5,387 bases of DNA from an uncultured Eubacteriales bacterium (GTDB lineage: Bacteria > Bacillota > Clostridia > UMGS1883 > UMGS1540), in contig USAP01000122.1 in the NCBI GenBank assembly GCA_900552775.1, positions 1-5,387 on the forward strand, read 5' to 3'. Under the pieces are notes generated by a model. The model saw only the letters and a program-made list of their open reading frames with translations. It was not told the DNA's origin and did not search any database. Position 1 is the first letter of the stretch, and each line of letters begins with the position of its first letter. Below are positions 1-5,362 of this stretch, one piece after another. The translations under genes were made by a program, and so were the position numbers.

Positions 1-27
1 TTAAGTTTGGGGGCTCTTATTCCGTTT

Positions 28-264
28 TCAGATCATAAATCTCTTAAGATCGTTCATAAGTGCTTCGCAATCTGCTGAACCGTTGCAATGAACTTCGGTT
101 GTGATAGGCTTTGTAAGATCTAAGCTGAATATTCCCATGATAGACTTTGCGTCAACAATATATCTGCCGGACTTCAAATCAATATCACAGCTGTATTTGC
201 TTACAATATTTACAAAGTCTTTAACGTCTCCGATTGATGCCAGTGAAATTTCAAATGTTTTCAT
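28..264 (-). CDS. HPr-like protein lacking the catalytic histidine
   Basis: A 78-residue protein that aligns by eye with HPr, the phosphocarrier of the sugar phosphotransferase system (usually 85 to 90 residues). Matching blocks are the N-terminal KTF (2-4), SKY (22-24) and especially KSIMGIFSLDL (40-50), which corresponds to the Ser-46 region KSIMGVMSLGI of Bacillus HPr. Ser41 falls at the Ser-46 position, the HPr kinase target. The HARPA loop with phosphorylatable His-15 is absent: the stretch between residues 8 and 20 is about three residues shorter and contains no histidine. It therefore should not relay phosphate from enzyme I. A regulatory role like that of Crh, which also lacks His-15 but keeps Ser-46, is the best guess by inference. 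The start is ATG at 264, with AAGGTGG 8 bases upstream (273-279). It is monocistronic from its own promoter. The family call is fairly sure; the function is not. Confidence 0.8.
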   Translation of the reverse strand: MKTFEISLASIGDVKDFVNIVSKYSCDIDLKSGRYIVDAKSIMGIFSLDLTKPITTEVHCNGSADCEALMNDLKRFMI

Positions 265-296
265 AGTTTAGACCACCTTTCTTTATTTACAGATTT

Positions 297-325
297 ATTA
301 TACACTGTTTTTTCCGCAAAGTCAA
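297..325 (-). promoter_or_regulatory. Sigma-A promoter of the HPr-like gene
   Basis: Read on the minus strand, there is a -35 box TTGACT (320-325), a 17-base spacer and a perfect -10 box TATAAT (297-302). The spacer has a G-rich patch followed by an A tract. The expected transcription start is near 290, giving a leader of about 25 bases before the ATG at 264. It begins about 40 bases after the ybaK stop codon, with no obvious intrinsic terminator between, so read-through from the upstream operon may add to expression. Confidence 0.85.
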
Positions 326-366
326 TGAAAAGCAGAAAATTTTAATGCATTGTTTACATTATCCGG

Positions 367-843
367 TTATTTTGCCACATCGGCAAGACTAAACCGTATA
401 ATTTTCGAAAGGTCGGAAAGCGACATCTCCACCTGGCAGCCTATTTTCCCGCCGCTGAATGTAACTGTCTCAAAATCCTCCGCCGTAACATGAAACGTTG
501 TTTTAAAAAACTTTTTCATACCTATCGGCGAGCAGCCCCCGTGAACATAGCCTGTCAGCGGAAGAAGCTCCTTTGATTTTATCATATCCACAGATTTTTC
601 CCCGACGGCTTTTGCGGCTTTTTTAAGGTCAAGCTCCATGTTTGACGGAATTACAAAGACATAATGCGTATTGCTTTTTCCCGCTGTTACAAGAGTTTTG
701 AAAACCGTTTTCTCCTCTTTCCCGAGAAGTTGCGCAAGCTCCGTTCCGCTCACGGCTTCCGGAAGATCTAAAAAATAGCTCTTATATTTAATCTTTTTTC
801 CGTCCAGAAGACGCATGACATTTGTTTTTTCTTCCATACTCAC
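367..843 (-). CDS. ybaK: YbaK/EbsC-type Cys-tRNA(Pro)/Cys-tRNA(Cys) deacylase
   Basis: A cytoplasmic trans-editing protein of the YbaK/ProX superfamily, which hydrolyses cysteine mischarged onto tRNA(Pro) by prolyl-tRNA synthetase. The 158-residue length is normal for a stand-alone YbaK. Visible family marks are T46-V-F-K49-T-L with the conserved active-site lysine, the strand YVFVIP (61-66), and the substrate-pocket segment TGYVHGGCSPIG (97-108). The start is uncertain. GTG at 843 overlaps the transporter stop codon as GTGA, with AGGAG (849-853) 5 bases upstream. An in-frame ATG at 837 is 11 bases from the same site. GTG is favoured on spacing, and the choice changes only two residues. The ribosome binding site lies within the last codons of the transporter gene, so translation is probably coupled. 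It is the last gene of the deoR-type operon. No frameshift or missing motif is seen. Confidence 0.93.
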   Translation of the reverse strand: MSMEEKTNVMRLLDGKKIKYKSYFLDLPEAVSGTELAQLLGKEEKTVFKTLVTAGKSNTHYVFVIPSNMELDLKKAAKAVGEKSVDMIKSKELLPLTGYVHGGCSPIGMKKFFKTTFHVTAEDFETVTFSGGKIGCQVEMSLSDLSKIIRFSLADVAK

Positions 844-2063
844 ATAAACTCCTTTTTAAATTTCTTCCATTTGCCGCAGACAGGCAAAAGAAATGCCGCT
901 CCCAAAAACGTAACAGCGCACCAAAGTATAATAACCGCGTTCCAGCCAAAGCGCTCCGAGACCGCGGCAAAGCCGTATGTTGAAGCCGCACAGCCTACAT
1001 ATGACGTTGCGTTTAAAATTCCGGTCATTGCAGACACCTTTCCGATTTTTGAAAAGTGCAGCGGCACCATGCTTATAAGCATGAGATTTATCCCTTGCAT
1101 GCAGCCGGTAATCATCGCCGACAGAGCTATCGACACCGCAACGCTGCTTCGGTAAAAAAGCGCCATGAGCACACAAAGCGCAAACGCCGCGGCAAAAATC
1201 TCAACCGAAAACAAAACCTCTTCCTTAAAAAATCTTTTATGCAGAAAAGCAAAAAACCTGAGGCTTACAACCGTGAAAACAGGAACCGCAACTGTTGTCA
1301 GTATGGAAATTTCCGTGCCGAGATGAAAGTTTTCGTTTATAAAAGAAGGCATCCACGTCGTTATCCCCTCTTTCAGCATCCCCTGAAGCAATACGGCGGC
1401 GCTTACGGGAATCAGCCCTGAAGTGAACACCGCCGCCGAAAGAGGCATGTCAGACGTTTTTTGCGGAGCCCTCTCAATCCGACTCGGCTCTTCACGGATA
1501 TTTTCTATCCCGGCCGCCCAGAGCAAACCCATCAGGGCAGCCGCGCCGGCGCCGATGAAAAACACCGAGCGCCATCCGAAAAGCATTATGCAGAGCGGCG
1601 ACAGCATATACACGCATACCGTTCCGGCCGCACTTGCTATGCTCACATCGACAATCGCTTTTTTACACCTTTGCGGCGAAAGTCTTTCCGACATTATTTT
1701 GCAGAGCGGCGGCCAGAAAAAGGACTGCGCAAAGCCGTTTAAGCACCATACGACCGTCATTTTTTCCGCGCTGTCGCATACGGGCATGAGGACATTAAAG
1801 AGCGCCGTGGCGGAAATCCCCGCCAAAATCAGTGTTTTGCCGTTTATTTTATCTCCGAGTATTCCGCTGACAACCTGTCCCGCTCCGTACGAGACAAAGC
1901 TTGCTGTGGCAACCGCTCCGAGAGCGGATTTTGCAAATCCTTCCGAAACGACTATTTCCGCAATAACCGCCGCAAAGTTTGCTCTTGTCAGATAGCTTAC
2001 AAAATATACAAGCCGGCAAATAGCGCAGAACCATCGCTCGCTTGCGCGTATTTTTTCTCTCAC
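840..2063 (-). CDS. Major facilitator transporter, organophosphate:phosphate antiporter-like (GlpT/UhpT type)
   Basis: A 407-residue, very hydrophobic protein with about 12 membrane spans, typical of the major facilitator superfamily. Several marks point to the GlpT/UhpT (OPA) branch: YLTRANF (24-30), which matches the first-helix YLVRKNF of GlpT with Arg27 at the place of the phosphate-binding Arg45; the loop motif SGILGDKINGK (66-76); the WCLNGFAQSFFWPP segment (106-119); and LKEGITTWMPS (230-240), which matches LRYGILDWSPT of GlpT with Lys231 at the place of the second phosphate-binding arginine. An internal hydrophilic loop at about 188-207 separates the two halves. The start is GTG at 2063, with GGAGGG (2072-2077) 8 bases upstream, inside the end of the regulator gene and overlapping its stop as GTGA. 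The substrate is unknown; a phosphorylated sugar, glycerol phosphate or other organic anion fits the family and the DeoR neighbour. The superfamily is certain, the OPA branch likely. Confidence 0.9.
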   Translation of the reverse strand: MREKIRASERWFCAICRLVYFVSYLTRANFAAVIAEIVVSEGFAKSALGAVATASFVSYGAGQVVSGILGDKINGKTLILAGISATALFNVLMPVCDSAEKMTVVWCLNGFAQSFFWPPLCKIMSERLSPQRCKKAIVDVSIASAAGTVCVYMLSPLCIMLFGWRSVFFIGAGAAALMGLLWAAGIENIREEPSRIERAPQKTSDMPLSAAVFTSGLIPVSAAVLLQGMLKEGITTWMPSFINENFHLGTEISILTTVAVPVFTVVSLRFFAFLHKRFFKEEVLFSVEIFAAAFALCVLMALFYRSSVAVSIALSAMITGCMQGINLMLISMVPLHFSKIGKVSAMTGILNATSYVGCAASTYGFAAVSERFGWNAVIILWCAVTFLGAAFLLPVCGKWKKFKKEFM

Positions 2064-2833
2064 TTTTTCATCCCTCCGTGCAGCCTGTATCCGTTTTCCT
2101 CGTACAAAGCCGCAATCGCACCGTCTACCGCGCTGTCGGTTATGTATTCAAAGCTTTTTTCCGCATCGCAAATCTTAAAAAAAGCGTTTTTTTCTATTTT
2201 GCTGCTGTCCGCAAGAATAAAAACTCTGTCGGCATTTTCAACAAGGGCTTTTTGCATGGGGGCGATCTCCTCCACATAGTCCTGAATTCCGCATGCCAGA
2301 GATACCGCCGAAATGCATATAAAGGTCTTGGAAATATGGTATTTTTCTATTTCCTCCACGGTTCTCATTCCGAAAAAGCAATGCTCGGCACGAAGATACT
2401 TTCCGCCTGCCAGATAGATTTCAATACCGTCATCATCGTGCAGAATATTAAAAACATCGGCAGAATAAGTAAGAATCTTTAAATTTTTAAACCTGCCGCG
2501 GATTTCTCTCGCCAGAGCCGCAGCCGTGCTGCCCGAATCCACCGAAATGATATCCCCGTCGTTTATAAAAGACATCGCTTTTTTGCAAAGCTCGCTTTTT
2601 AAAGTGCTGTTCTCATCATTTCTCGCAGACAATGCGCGAAACTCCTTCATCCCGGGGCGTGCCACAGCGCCTCCGTGCACACGGCGAAGCTTTCCGGACT
2701 GCTCAAGCCGCTTTAAATCACGTCTGACCGTCTCATCAGAAACACCGTAAAGCTCTGTAAGCTCCGTAACCGTTACGGAACCTTTCTTGCTTACCAGCTC
2801 ACATATTCTCTCATGTCTGTCATCAGTAAGCAT
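2060..2833 (-). CDS. DeoR/GlpR-family transcriptional regulator
   Basis: A 257-residue DNA-binding regulator, the usual DeoR length. Residues 6-60 form the winged helix-turn-helix, with TELTELYGVSDETVRRDLKR (23-42) followed by the wing RRVHGGA. Residues about 75-235 form the DeoR sensor domain, related to ribose-5-phosphate isomerase and usually binding a phosphorylated sugar. VDSGSTA (98-104), YLAGGKYLR (140-148) and LADSSK (207-212) are its typical ligand-site segments. The start is ATG at 2833, preceded by GGGGTGAG (2837-2844). A frame extension up to a TTG at 2893 would run through the promoter and is rejected. As first gene of the operon it probably represses its own promoter and so controls the transporter and ybaK. 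The effector is not readable from sequence; a phosphorylated metabolite handled or imported by the transporter is the simplest guess. Confidence 0.93.
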   Translation of the reverse strand: MLTDDRHERICELVSKKGSVTVTELTELYGVSDETVRRDLKRLEQSGKLRRVHGGAVARPGMKEFRALSARNDENSTLKSELCKKAMSFINDGDIISVDSGSTAAALAREIRGRFKNLKILTYSADVFNILHDDDGIEIYLAGGKYLRAEHCFFGMRTVEEIEKYHISKTFICISAVSLACGIQDYVEEIAPMQKALVENADRVFILADSSKIEKNAFFKICDAEKSFEYITDSAVDGAIAALYEENGYRLHGGMKK

Positions 2834-2864
2834 TTTCTCACCCCAAAATCCAAACTTTATCAAT

Positions 2865-2893
2865 ATAATACCACATAAAACCACAAATGTCAA
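2865..2893 (-). promoter_or_regulatory. Sigma-A promoter of the deoR-type operon
   Basis: On the minus strand there is a consensus -35 TTGACA (2888-2893), a 17-base spacer and a -10 TATTAT (2865-2870). The start point should lie near 2858, leaving a leader of about 25 bases before the ATG at 2833. This places the start codon of the regulator at 2833 and not further upstream. The spacer is almost wholly filled by a tandem repeat, listed separately. Confidence 0.85.
2866..2885 (-). promoter_or_regulatory. Tandem 10-bp direct repeat, candidate DeoR operator
   Basis: Two adjacent copies read TGTGGTTTTA (2876-2885) and TGTGGTATTA (2866-2875) on the minus strand, differing at one base. The period of one helical turn places both on the same DNA face. 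They fill most of the space between -35 and -10 and overlap the -10 box, so a bound protein would exclude RNA polymerase. Several DeoR-family members are known to bind repeated sites near their own promoters. That this is the site of the adjacent regulator is inference. Confidence 0.5.
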
Positions 2894-2904
2894 TATGAAA
2901 GTGC

Positions 2905-2931
2905 AAAAAAAGAGGCTGTTTAAACAGCCTC
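2905..2931 (-). terminator. Intrinsic terminator after the four-helix membrane protein gene
   Basis: A 20-bp perfect palindrome at 2912-2931 can form a stem GAGGCTG/CAGCCTC with a TTTAAA loop. On the minus strand it is followed directly by a run of seven T (2905-2911). There is no T run on the other side, so it works for minus-strand transcripts only. It lies about 40 bases after the stop codon at 2973 and just upstream of the deoR-type promoter, cleanly separating the two units. Confidence 0.92.
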
Positions 2932-2972
2932 CCCCGTGTGATTTTCGGGCATTTTTAAAATACCATGATTTT

Positions 2973-3473
2973 TTACTTGAATTTTTTTACTTTTCTGCCG
3001 TAATAAATATATGTTGCTATCATATATGCGGCTATACAAATATAAACAAATATAAATGCAACCTGAATATTTGTGGGATGCTTGCCGATTGCGTCCATAC
3101 ATTTCTGGAAAAGCACGGAAATGCGAAGCGCATCCATAACAAGCTTAAATTTGTCAAAATAGCGTATTACCGCTAAAAGAAACGCGCCGCCGGCAAAATA
3201 CGGAATCCATCTTAAAAACTTTCTGTCCTTCTTCACAAAATACAAAACCACGCCGGCAATAAGCGCCGCATCGCAAAGCCATATGAGTATACTTACAAAA
3301 AGTCTTGTCCCGAGAATATAAGAGGAATTGAGCCAGCGATAAATATAAAGCAGCGCAATTGCGGACACAAGACCGATAGCGGTTGTGAGAACCACCATAT
3401 TGTCAATGTGCTCTCTTTCTTCTTTTGTAAGCTTATTTGAATTATTGTGAACCTTCGTTTTTTCTTTCGCCAT
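2973..3473 (-). CDS. Unrecognised small integral membrane protein with four predicted helices
   Basis: A 166-residue protein I cannot assign to a family. Residues 1-25 are hydrophilic and charged, with no signal peptide, so the N terminus probably stays in the cytoplasm. Four hydrophobic segments follow at about 26-47, 57-80, 88-105 and 136-158. The loop KKDRKFLR (81-88) is strongly basic, and the protein ends in the basic tail GRKVKKFK (159-166). Positive charges at both termini and after the second span fit an in-in topology with even helix number. The start is ATG at 3473 with a near-perfect AGGAGG (3481-3486) 7 bases upstream, so it is probably well translated. It has its own promoter and terminator and hence is a single-gene unit between the B6 kinase unit and the DeoR operon. 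Neither neighbour gives a firm clue to its role. Confidence 0.85.
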   Translation of the reverse strand: MAKEKTKVHNNSNKLTKEEREHIDNMVVLTTAIGLVSAIALLYIYRWLNSSYILGTRLFVSILIWLCDAALIAGVVLYFVKKDRKFLRWIPYFAGGAFLLAVIRYFDKFKLVMDALRISVLFQKCMDAIGKHPTNIQVAFIFVYICIAAYMIATYIYYGRKVKKFK

Positions 3474-3493
3474 GTTGCCACCTCCTTTTAGTT

Positions 3494-3517
3494 ACTGTAT
3501 AACATATAATATACAGT
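3494..3517. repeat. Inverted repeat over the -10 box, possible operator
   Basis: Perfect 8-bp arms ACTGTATA (3494-3501) and TATACAGT (3510-3517) are separated by 8 bases, giving a 24-bp dyad. The upstream arm covers part of the -10 box and the other arm lies near the expected transcription start. It may be a binding site for an unknown dimeric regulator. The AT-rich arms mean chance or selection on the promoter itself are real alternatives. Confidence 0.4.
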
Positions 3518-3536
3518 TTTTTTCGCCAAAAGTCAA
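3508..3536 (-). promoter_or_regulatory. Sigma-A promoter of the four-helix membrane protein gene
   Basis: On the minus strand there is a -35 TTGACT (3531-3536), a 17-base spacer and a -10 TATATT (3508-3513). It starts about 20 bases after the stop codon of the CmpB-like gene. No convincing terminator lies between them, so read-through from the upstream pair is possible as well. The spacer composition closely resembles that of the promoter at 297-325. Confidence 0.78.
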
Positions 3537-3554
3537 GTTTTTTACGCTATTTTT

Positions 3555-4328
3555 TTAATTTTTTGCGTTTTTGTTTCTCATAAGCGTTTTTATAATTTTT
3601 TCATGCTTGCCGTGCTGTATATTCGGGAAAGCCTTGAAAATACGTCTGTGAACCATATTGTGTCCCGCATAAAGTTCCTCGAGACGCTTTTTTGCATTTT
3701 CAGCAGCAGCTTTTGCATTTTCGTTTCTTTCCTTAAGCACGTTTGTTTTTTCGGAAAGCTCTGTTCCTATATTTTTGGAAACGCCGTTTAAAATTTCCTC
3801 CAGCTCTTCAATTGCACGCAGACGGCGCGGAAGCTTCATAAGGTTTATTATCGTTATCACAAAGTCCGCCGCAAGCACCGCGCCGAAAAACAGGGCGCCC
3901 GTAAGCGACAGCCAGCGAGGCAGTATCCCTATAAGTTTTAAAATAAACGGATGCACAAGTCTTATTATAAAAACACAAGCCAGACCCCACAGCACCGAAA
4001 ACTTAAGGCACACATACCCTTTTATGTTAAACGGCATTTTTGAATAATCCCACCACTTTTGGTTAAAGAATTTTTCAAGCACAAAACCCGTTATAAACTC
4101 TATAAATGACGTAAGAAGCAGCGACAGTATAAAAAGCAGCGGCAAATTATCCCGAAACGGCATAAGACAAAGCGAAACAAAAAGCATTCCGAAGCCGTAT
4201 ATCGGACATATCGGGCCGTTGCAGAAGCCGCGGTTTACAAATTTGCCCGTATTGAGCGCCGCAAACACCACCTCCGAACACCAGCCGAGAAACGCATATA
4301 TCAGAAATACCCATACAGACTGCAGCAT
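3555..4328 (-). CDS. CmpB-like membrane protein (putative ABC-transporter type IV family, PF06541-type)
   Basis: A 257-residue membrane protein with about five hydrophobic segments, near 3-25, 40-58, 62-85, 105-131 and 138-164. Two blocks mark the family: NRGFCNGPICPIYGFG (32-47), and WWDYS (92-96) followed by NIKGYVCLKFSVLWG (101-115). Despite the family name, no ATPase partner is present here and the biochemical role is not established. The C-terminal part, about 166-225, is rich in Glu, Lys, Ala and Asn and probably a cytoplasmic coiled coil, followed by a basic tail (227-257). The ATG at 4328 has AGGA (4338-4341) 9 bases upstream. That site lies in the last codons of the kinase gene, whose stop is only 4 bases away, so translation is probably coupled. 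I see no strong terminator after the TAA at 3555-3557, only T-rich sequence. Confidence 0.85.
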   Translation of the reverse strand: MLQSVWVFLIYAFLGWCSEVVFAALNTGKFVNRGFCNGPICPIYGFGMLFVSLCLMPFRDNLPLLFILSLLLTSFIEFITGFVLEKFFNQKWWDYSKMPFNIKGYVCLKFSVLWGLACVFIIRLVHPFILKLIGILPRWLSLTGALFFGAVLAADFVITIINLMKLPRRLRAIEELEEILNGVSKNIGTELSEKTNVLKERNENAKAAAENAKKRLEELYAGHNMVHRRIFKAFPNIQHGKHEKIIKTLMRNKNAKN

Positions 4329-4332
4329 AAAA

Positions 4333-5202
4333 TCAAATCCTTTCGCAGATTATTTTTTCAAATTTGCCGCCGCGTTCTTCGTAAAGCTTCGGCAAAACAA
4401 GTTCAAGCGGAACGCCCTCTCTTACGGGCACTTTATTTTCGCAAGCCGTTTTAACGGACGTAAATACGAAATCCGCCGCGCGGCACGCACCGCGTATCAC
4501 ATCCCCGCCGGCAAGCACCGAACCCGTCAGAACGCTTGTAAAAAGGTCACCCGTTCCGGGGTAATGCGCATGGCTTAAATAGGGATTTGTAATTTTGTAT
4601 GCTTCTTTTAAAGCTTTATCGTACACCACAACGGAAACTCTGTTTTCCCCGCACGGCACGCTTGTCACAAGAACATACCGCGGACCGTATCCGGAAAGCT
4701 TTGCGGCACACTCCAATGCCTCTCTCTCATTTTGAGGAGGGCACGCACAATCGGTTAAAAGCGCAGCCTCCGTACCGTTCGGAGTAATAATATCCGCTCT
4801 TTTTATAAGCGACTTCATAGCGTCTATTATATCTGTTCCAAAACACTCGTACACCTTTCCGTCATCGGCAAAAACAGGGTCCACCACCTTAAGCGGCGCC
4901 GCGGTTTTCATAATAAAATCCGCTGCAATGTCCGCCTGGCGCGCATTGCCGAGAAACCCCGTATACACCGCATCAAAAAAAAGTTTCTCTCTTTCCCAGT
5001 GAGCCAGATATGAAGGCAGCGTATCCGAAAGATCCGTCAGTGTGTAATTATCGTAAAAGCCGGTTATTGTGGAAAGCACCGCCGTCGGCACAGGGCAGGT
5101 CTGGTGCCCGAGAGCAGACATCACGGGAATTACCACCGTGAGCGAGCTTCTTCCGAACCCGGCAATATCATGCATTGCCGCAACTTTTTTTGGTATAGCC
5201 AT
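4333..5202 (-). CDS. pdxK: Pyridoxal/pyridoxamine kinase, PdxK/PdxY type
   Basis: A cytoplasmic ribokinase-fold enzyme that phosphorylates pyridoxal, pyridoxamine or pyridoxine with ATP in vitamin B6 salvage. The 289 residues match the usual family length. Visible marks are the N-terminal HDIAGFGRSSLT (11-22), followed by VLSTITGF (42-49); YTGFLG (80-85); VVDPVFADDGKVY (106-118); ITPNGTEAALL (139-149); and YPGTGDLFTSVLTG (214-227), where Asp219 in GTGD is the expected catalytic base. ThiD-type hydroxymethylpyrimidine kinases share the fold, but the N-terminal block and DxG-K-Y region fit B6 kinases better. Within the family, preference for pyridoxal or pyridoxamine cannot be told. ATG at 5202 is chosen because AAGGAG (5210-5215) lies 7 bases upstream; a GTG extension to 5223 has no such site. 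The gene heads a unit with the CmpB-like gene and has a long, possibly regulatory leader. Confidence 0.93.
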   Translation of the reverse strand: MAIPKKVAAMHDIAGFGRSSLTVVIPVMSALGHQTCPVPTAVLSTITGFYDNYTLTDLSDTLPSYLAHWEREKLFFDAVYTGFLGNARQADIAADFIMKTAAPLKVVDPVFADDGKVYECFGTDIIDAMKSLIKRADIITPNGTEAALLTDCACPPQNEREALECAAKLSGYGPRYVLVTSVPCGENRVSVVVYDKALKEAYKITNPYLSHAHYPGTGDLFTSVLTGSVLAGGDVIRGACRAADFVFTSVKTACENKVPVREGVPLELVLPKLYEERGGKFEKIICERI

Positions 5203-5209
5203 ACTTTTT

Positions 5210-5290
5210 CTCCTTTTTTTCACAGCTTTCGCATAAAAAAATCCCCATAAAATTTAACAGACCGCCGGTGGAGCGGTCTGCAAAAAGGAG
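5210..5290 (-). promoter_or_regulatory. Structured leader of the B6 kinase gene with possible Shine-Dalgarno pairing
   Basis: The leader contains a perfect 8-bp GC-rich hairpin, CAGACCGC/GCGGTCTG with a 7-base loop (5258-5280). Immediately upstream in the RNA is CUCCUUUUU (5282-5290), an exact complement of AAAAAGGAG (5210-5218), which contains the kinase Shine-Dalgarno. Pairing the two would close a two-stem structure and hide the ribosome site. The hairpin is not followed by a proper T run (only TTAAATTTT), so it is a poor terminator. I do not recognise a known riboswitch class. The complementarity is seen; any regulatory use is inference, since purine-rich ribosome sites pair by chance with pyrimidine tracts. 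Confidence 0.4.
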
Positions 5291-5333
5291 GGAAAATGAA
5301 AAAAGTTTTGTGTATCGGTTATGGTACATTAAT

Positions 5334-5362
5334 ATAATAACACAATAGTCAAATTTATGCAA
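5334..5362 (-). promoter_or_regulatory. Probable promoter of the B6 kinase unit (extended -10)
   Basis: On the minus strand TATTAT (5334-5339) is preceded by TGT, an extended -10 motif. A weak -35, TTGCAT (5357-5362), lies 17 bases upstream. A better -35-like TTGACT (5347-5352) has no good -10 at standard spacing. The expected start near 5327 gives a leader of about 125 bases, unusually long compared with the 25-base leaders of two other promoters in this window. Confidence 0.5.

Noticed and set aside
1..27. Sequence after the HPr-like stop, reading GAGCCCCC on the minus strand, as the first arm of a terminator
   Set aside because: Only one arm is inside the window; the other arm and T run cannot be seen.
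346..358. TGTAAACAATGCA (minus strand) upstream of the HPr-like promoter as a catabolite-responsive cre site
   Set aside because: The central CG of the cre consensus is replaced by CA and symmetry is poor, so a CcpA site is not supported.
1423..1995. A 190-codon plus-strand open frame
   Set aside because: It lies wholly antisense to the transporter gene, has no ribosome site or recognisable protein features, and arises from the codon bias of the real gene.
2834..2893. N-terminal extension of the DeoR-family protein to a TTG at 2893
   Set aside because: The extension translates the -35, the repeat and the -10 of the promoter. ATG at 2833 gives the normal family length and has its own ribosome site.
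3537..3575. ACGC/GCGT around T-rich sequence as a terminator of the CmpB-like gene
   Set aside because: Only a 4-bp stem with a very large AT loop is possible, so no credible intrinsic terminator.
5203..5223. GTG start at 5223 for the B6 kinase
   Set aside because: The AAGGAG at 5210-5215 is correctly placed for ATG 5202 and would be inside the extended gene; the extra residues come from the A-rich ribosome-site region.
5258..5280. GC-rich hairpin as an intrinsic terminator
   Set aside because: It is followed by TTAAATTTT on the minus strand and CAAAAAGG on the plus strand, neither a proper T run. A leader structure is preferred.
5308..5338. Plus-strand promoter TTGTGT with TATAAT (5333-5338)
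   Set aside because: The -10 matches consensus but the spacer is 19 bases and the -35 is weak. The same AT-rich bases are better explained as the minus-strand kinase promoter.
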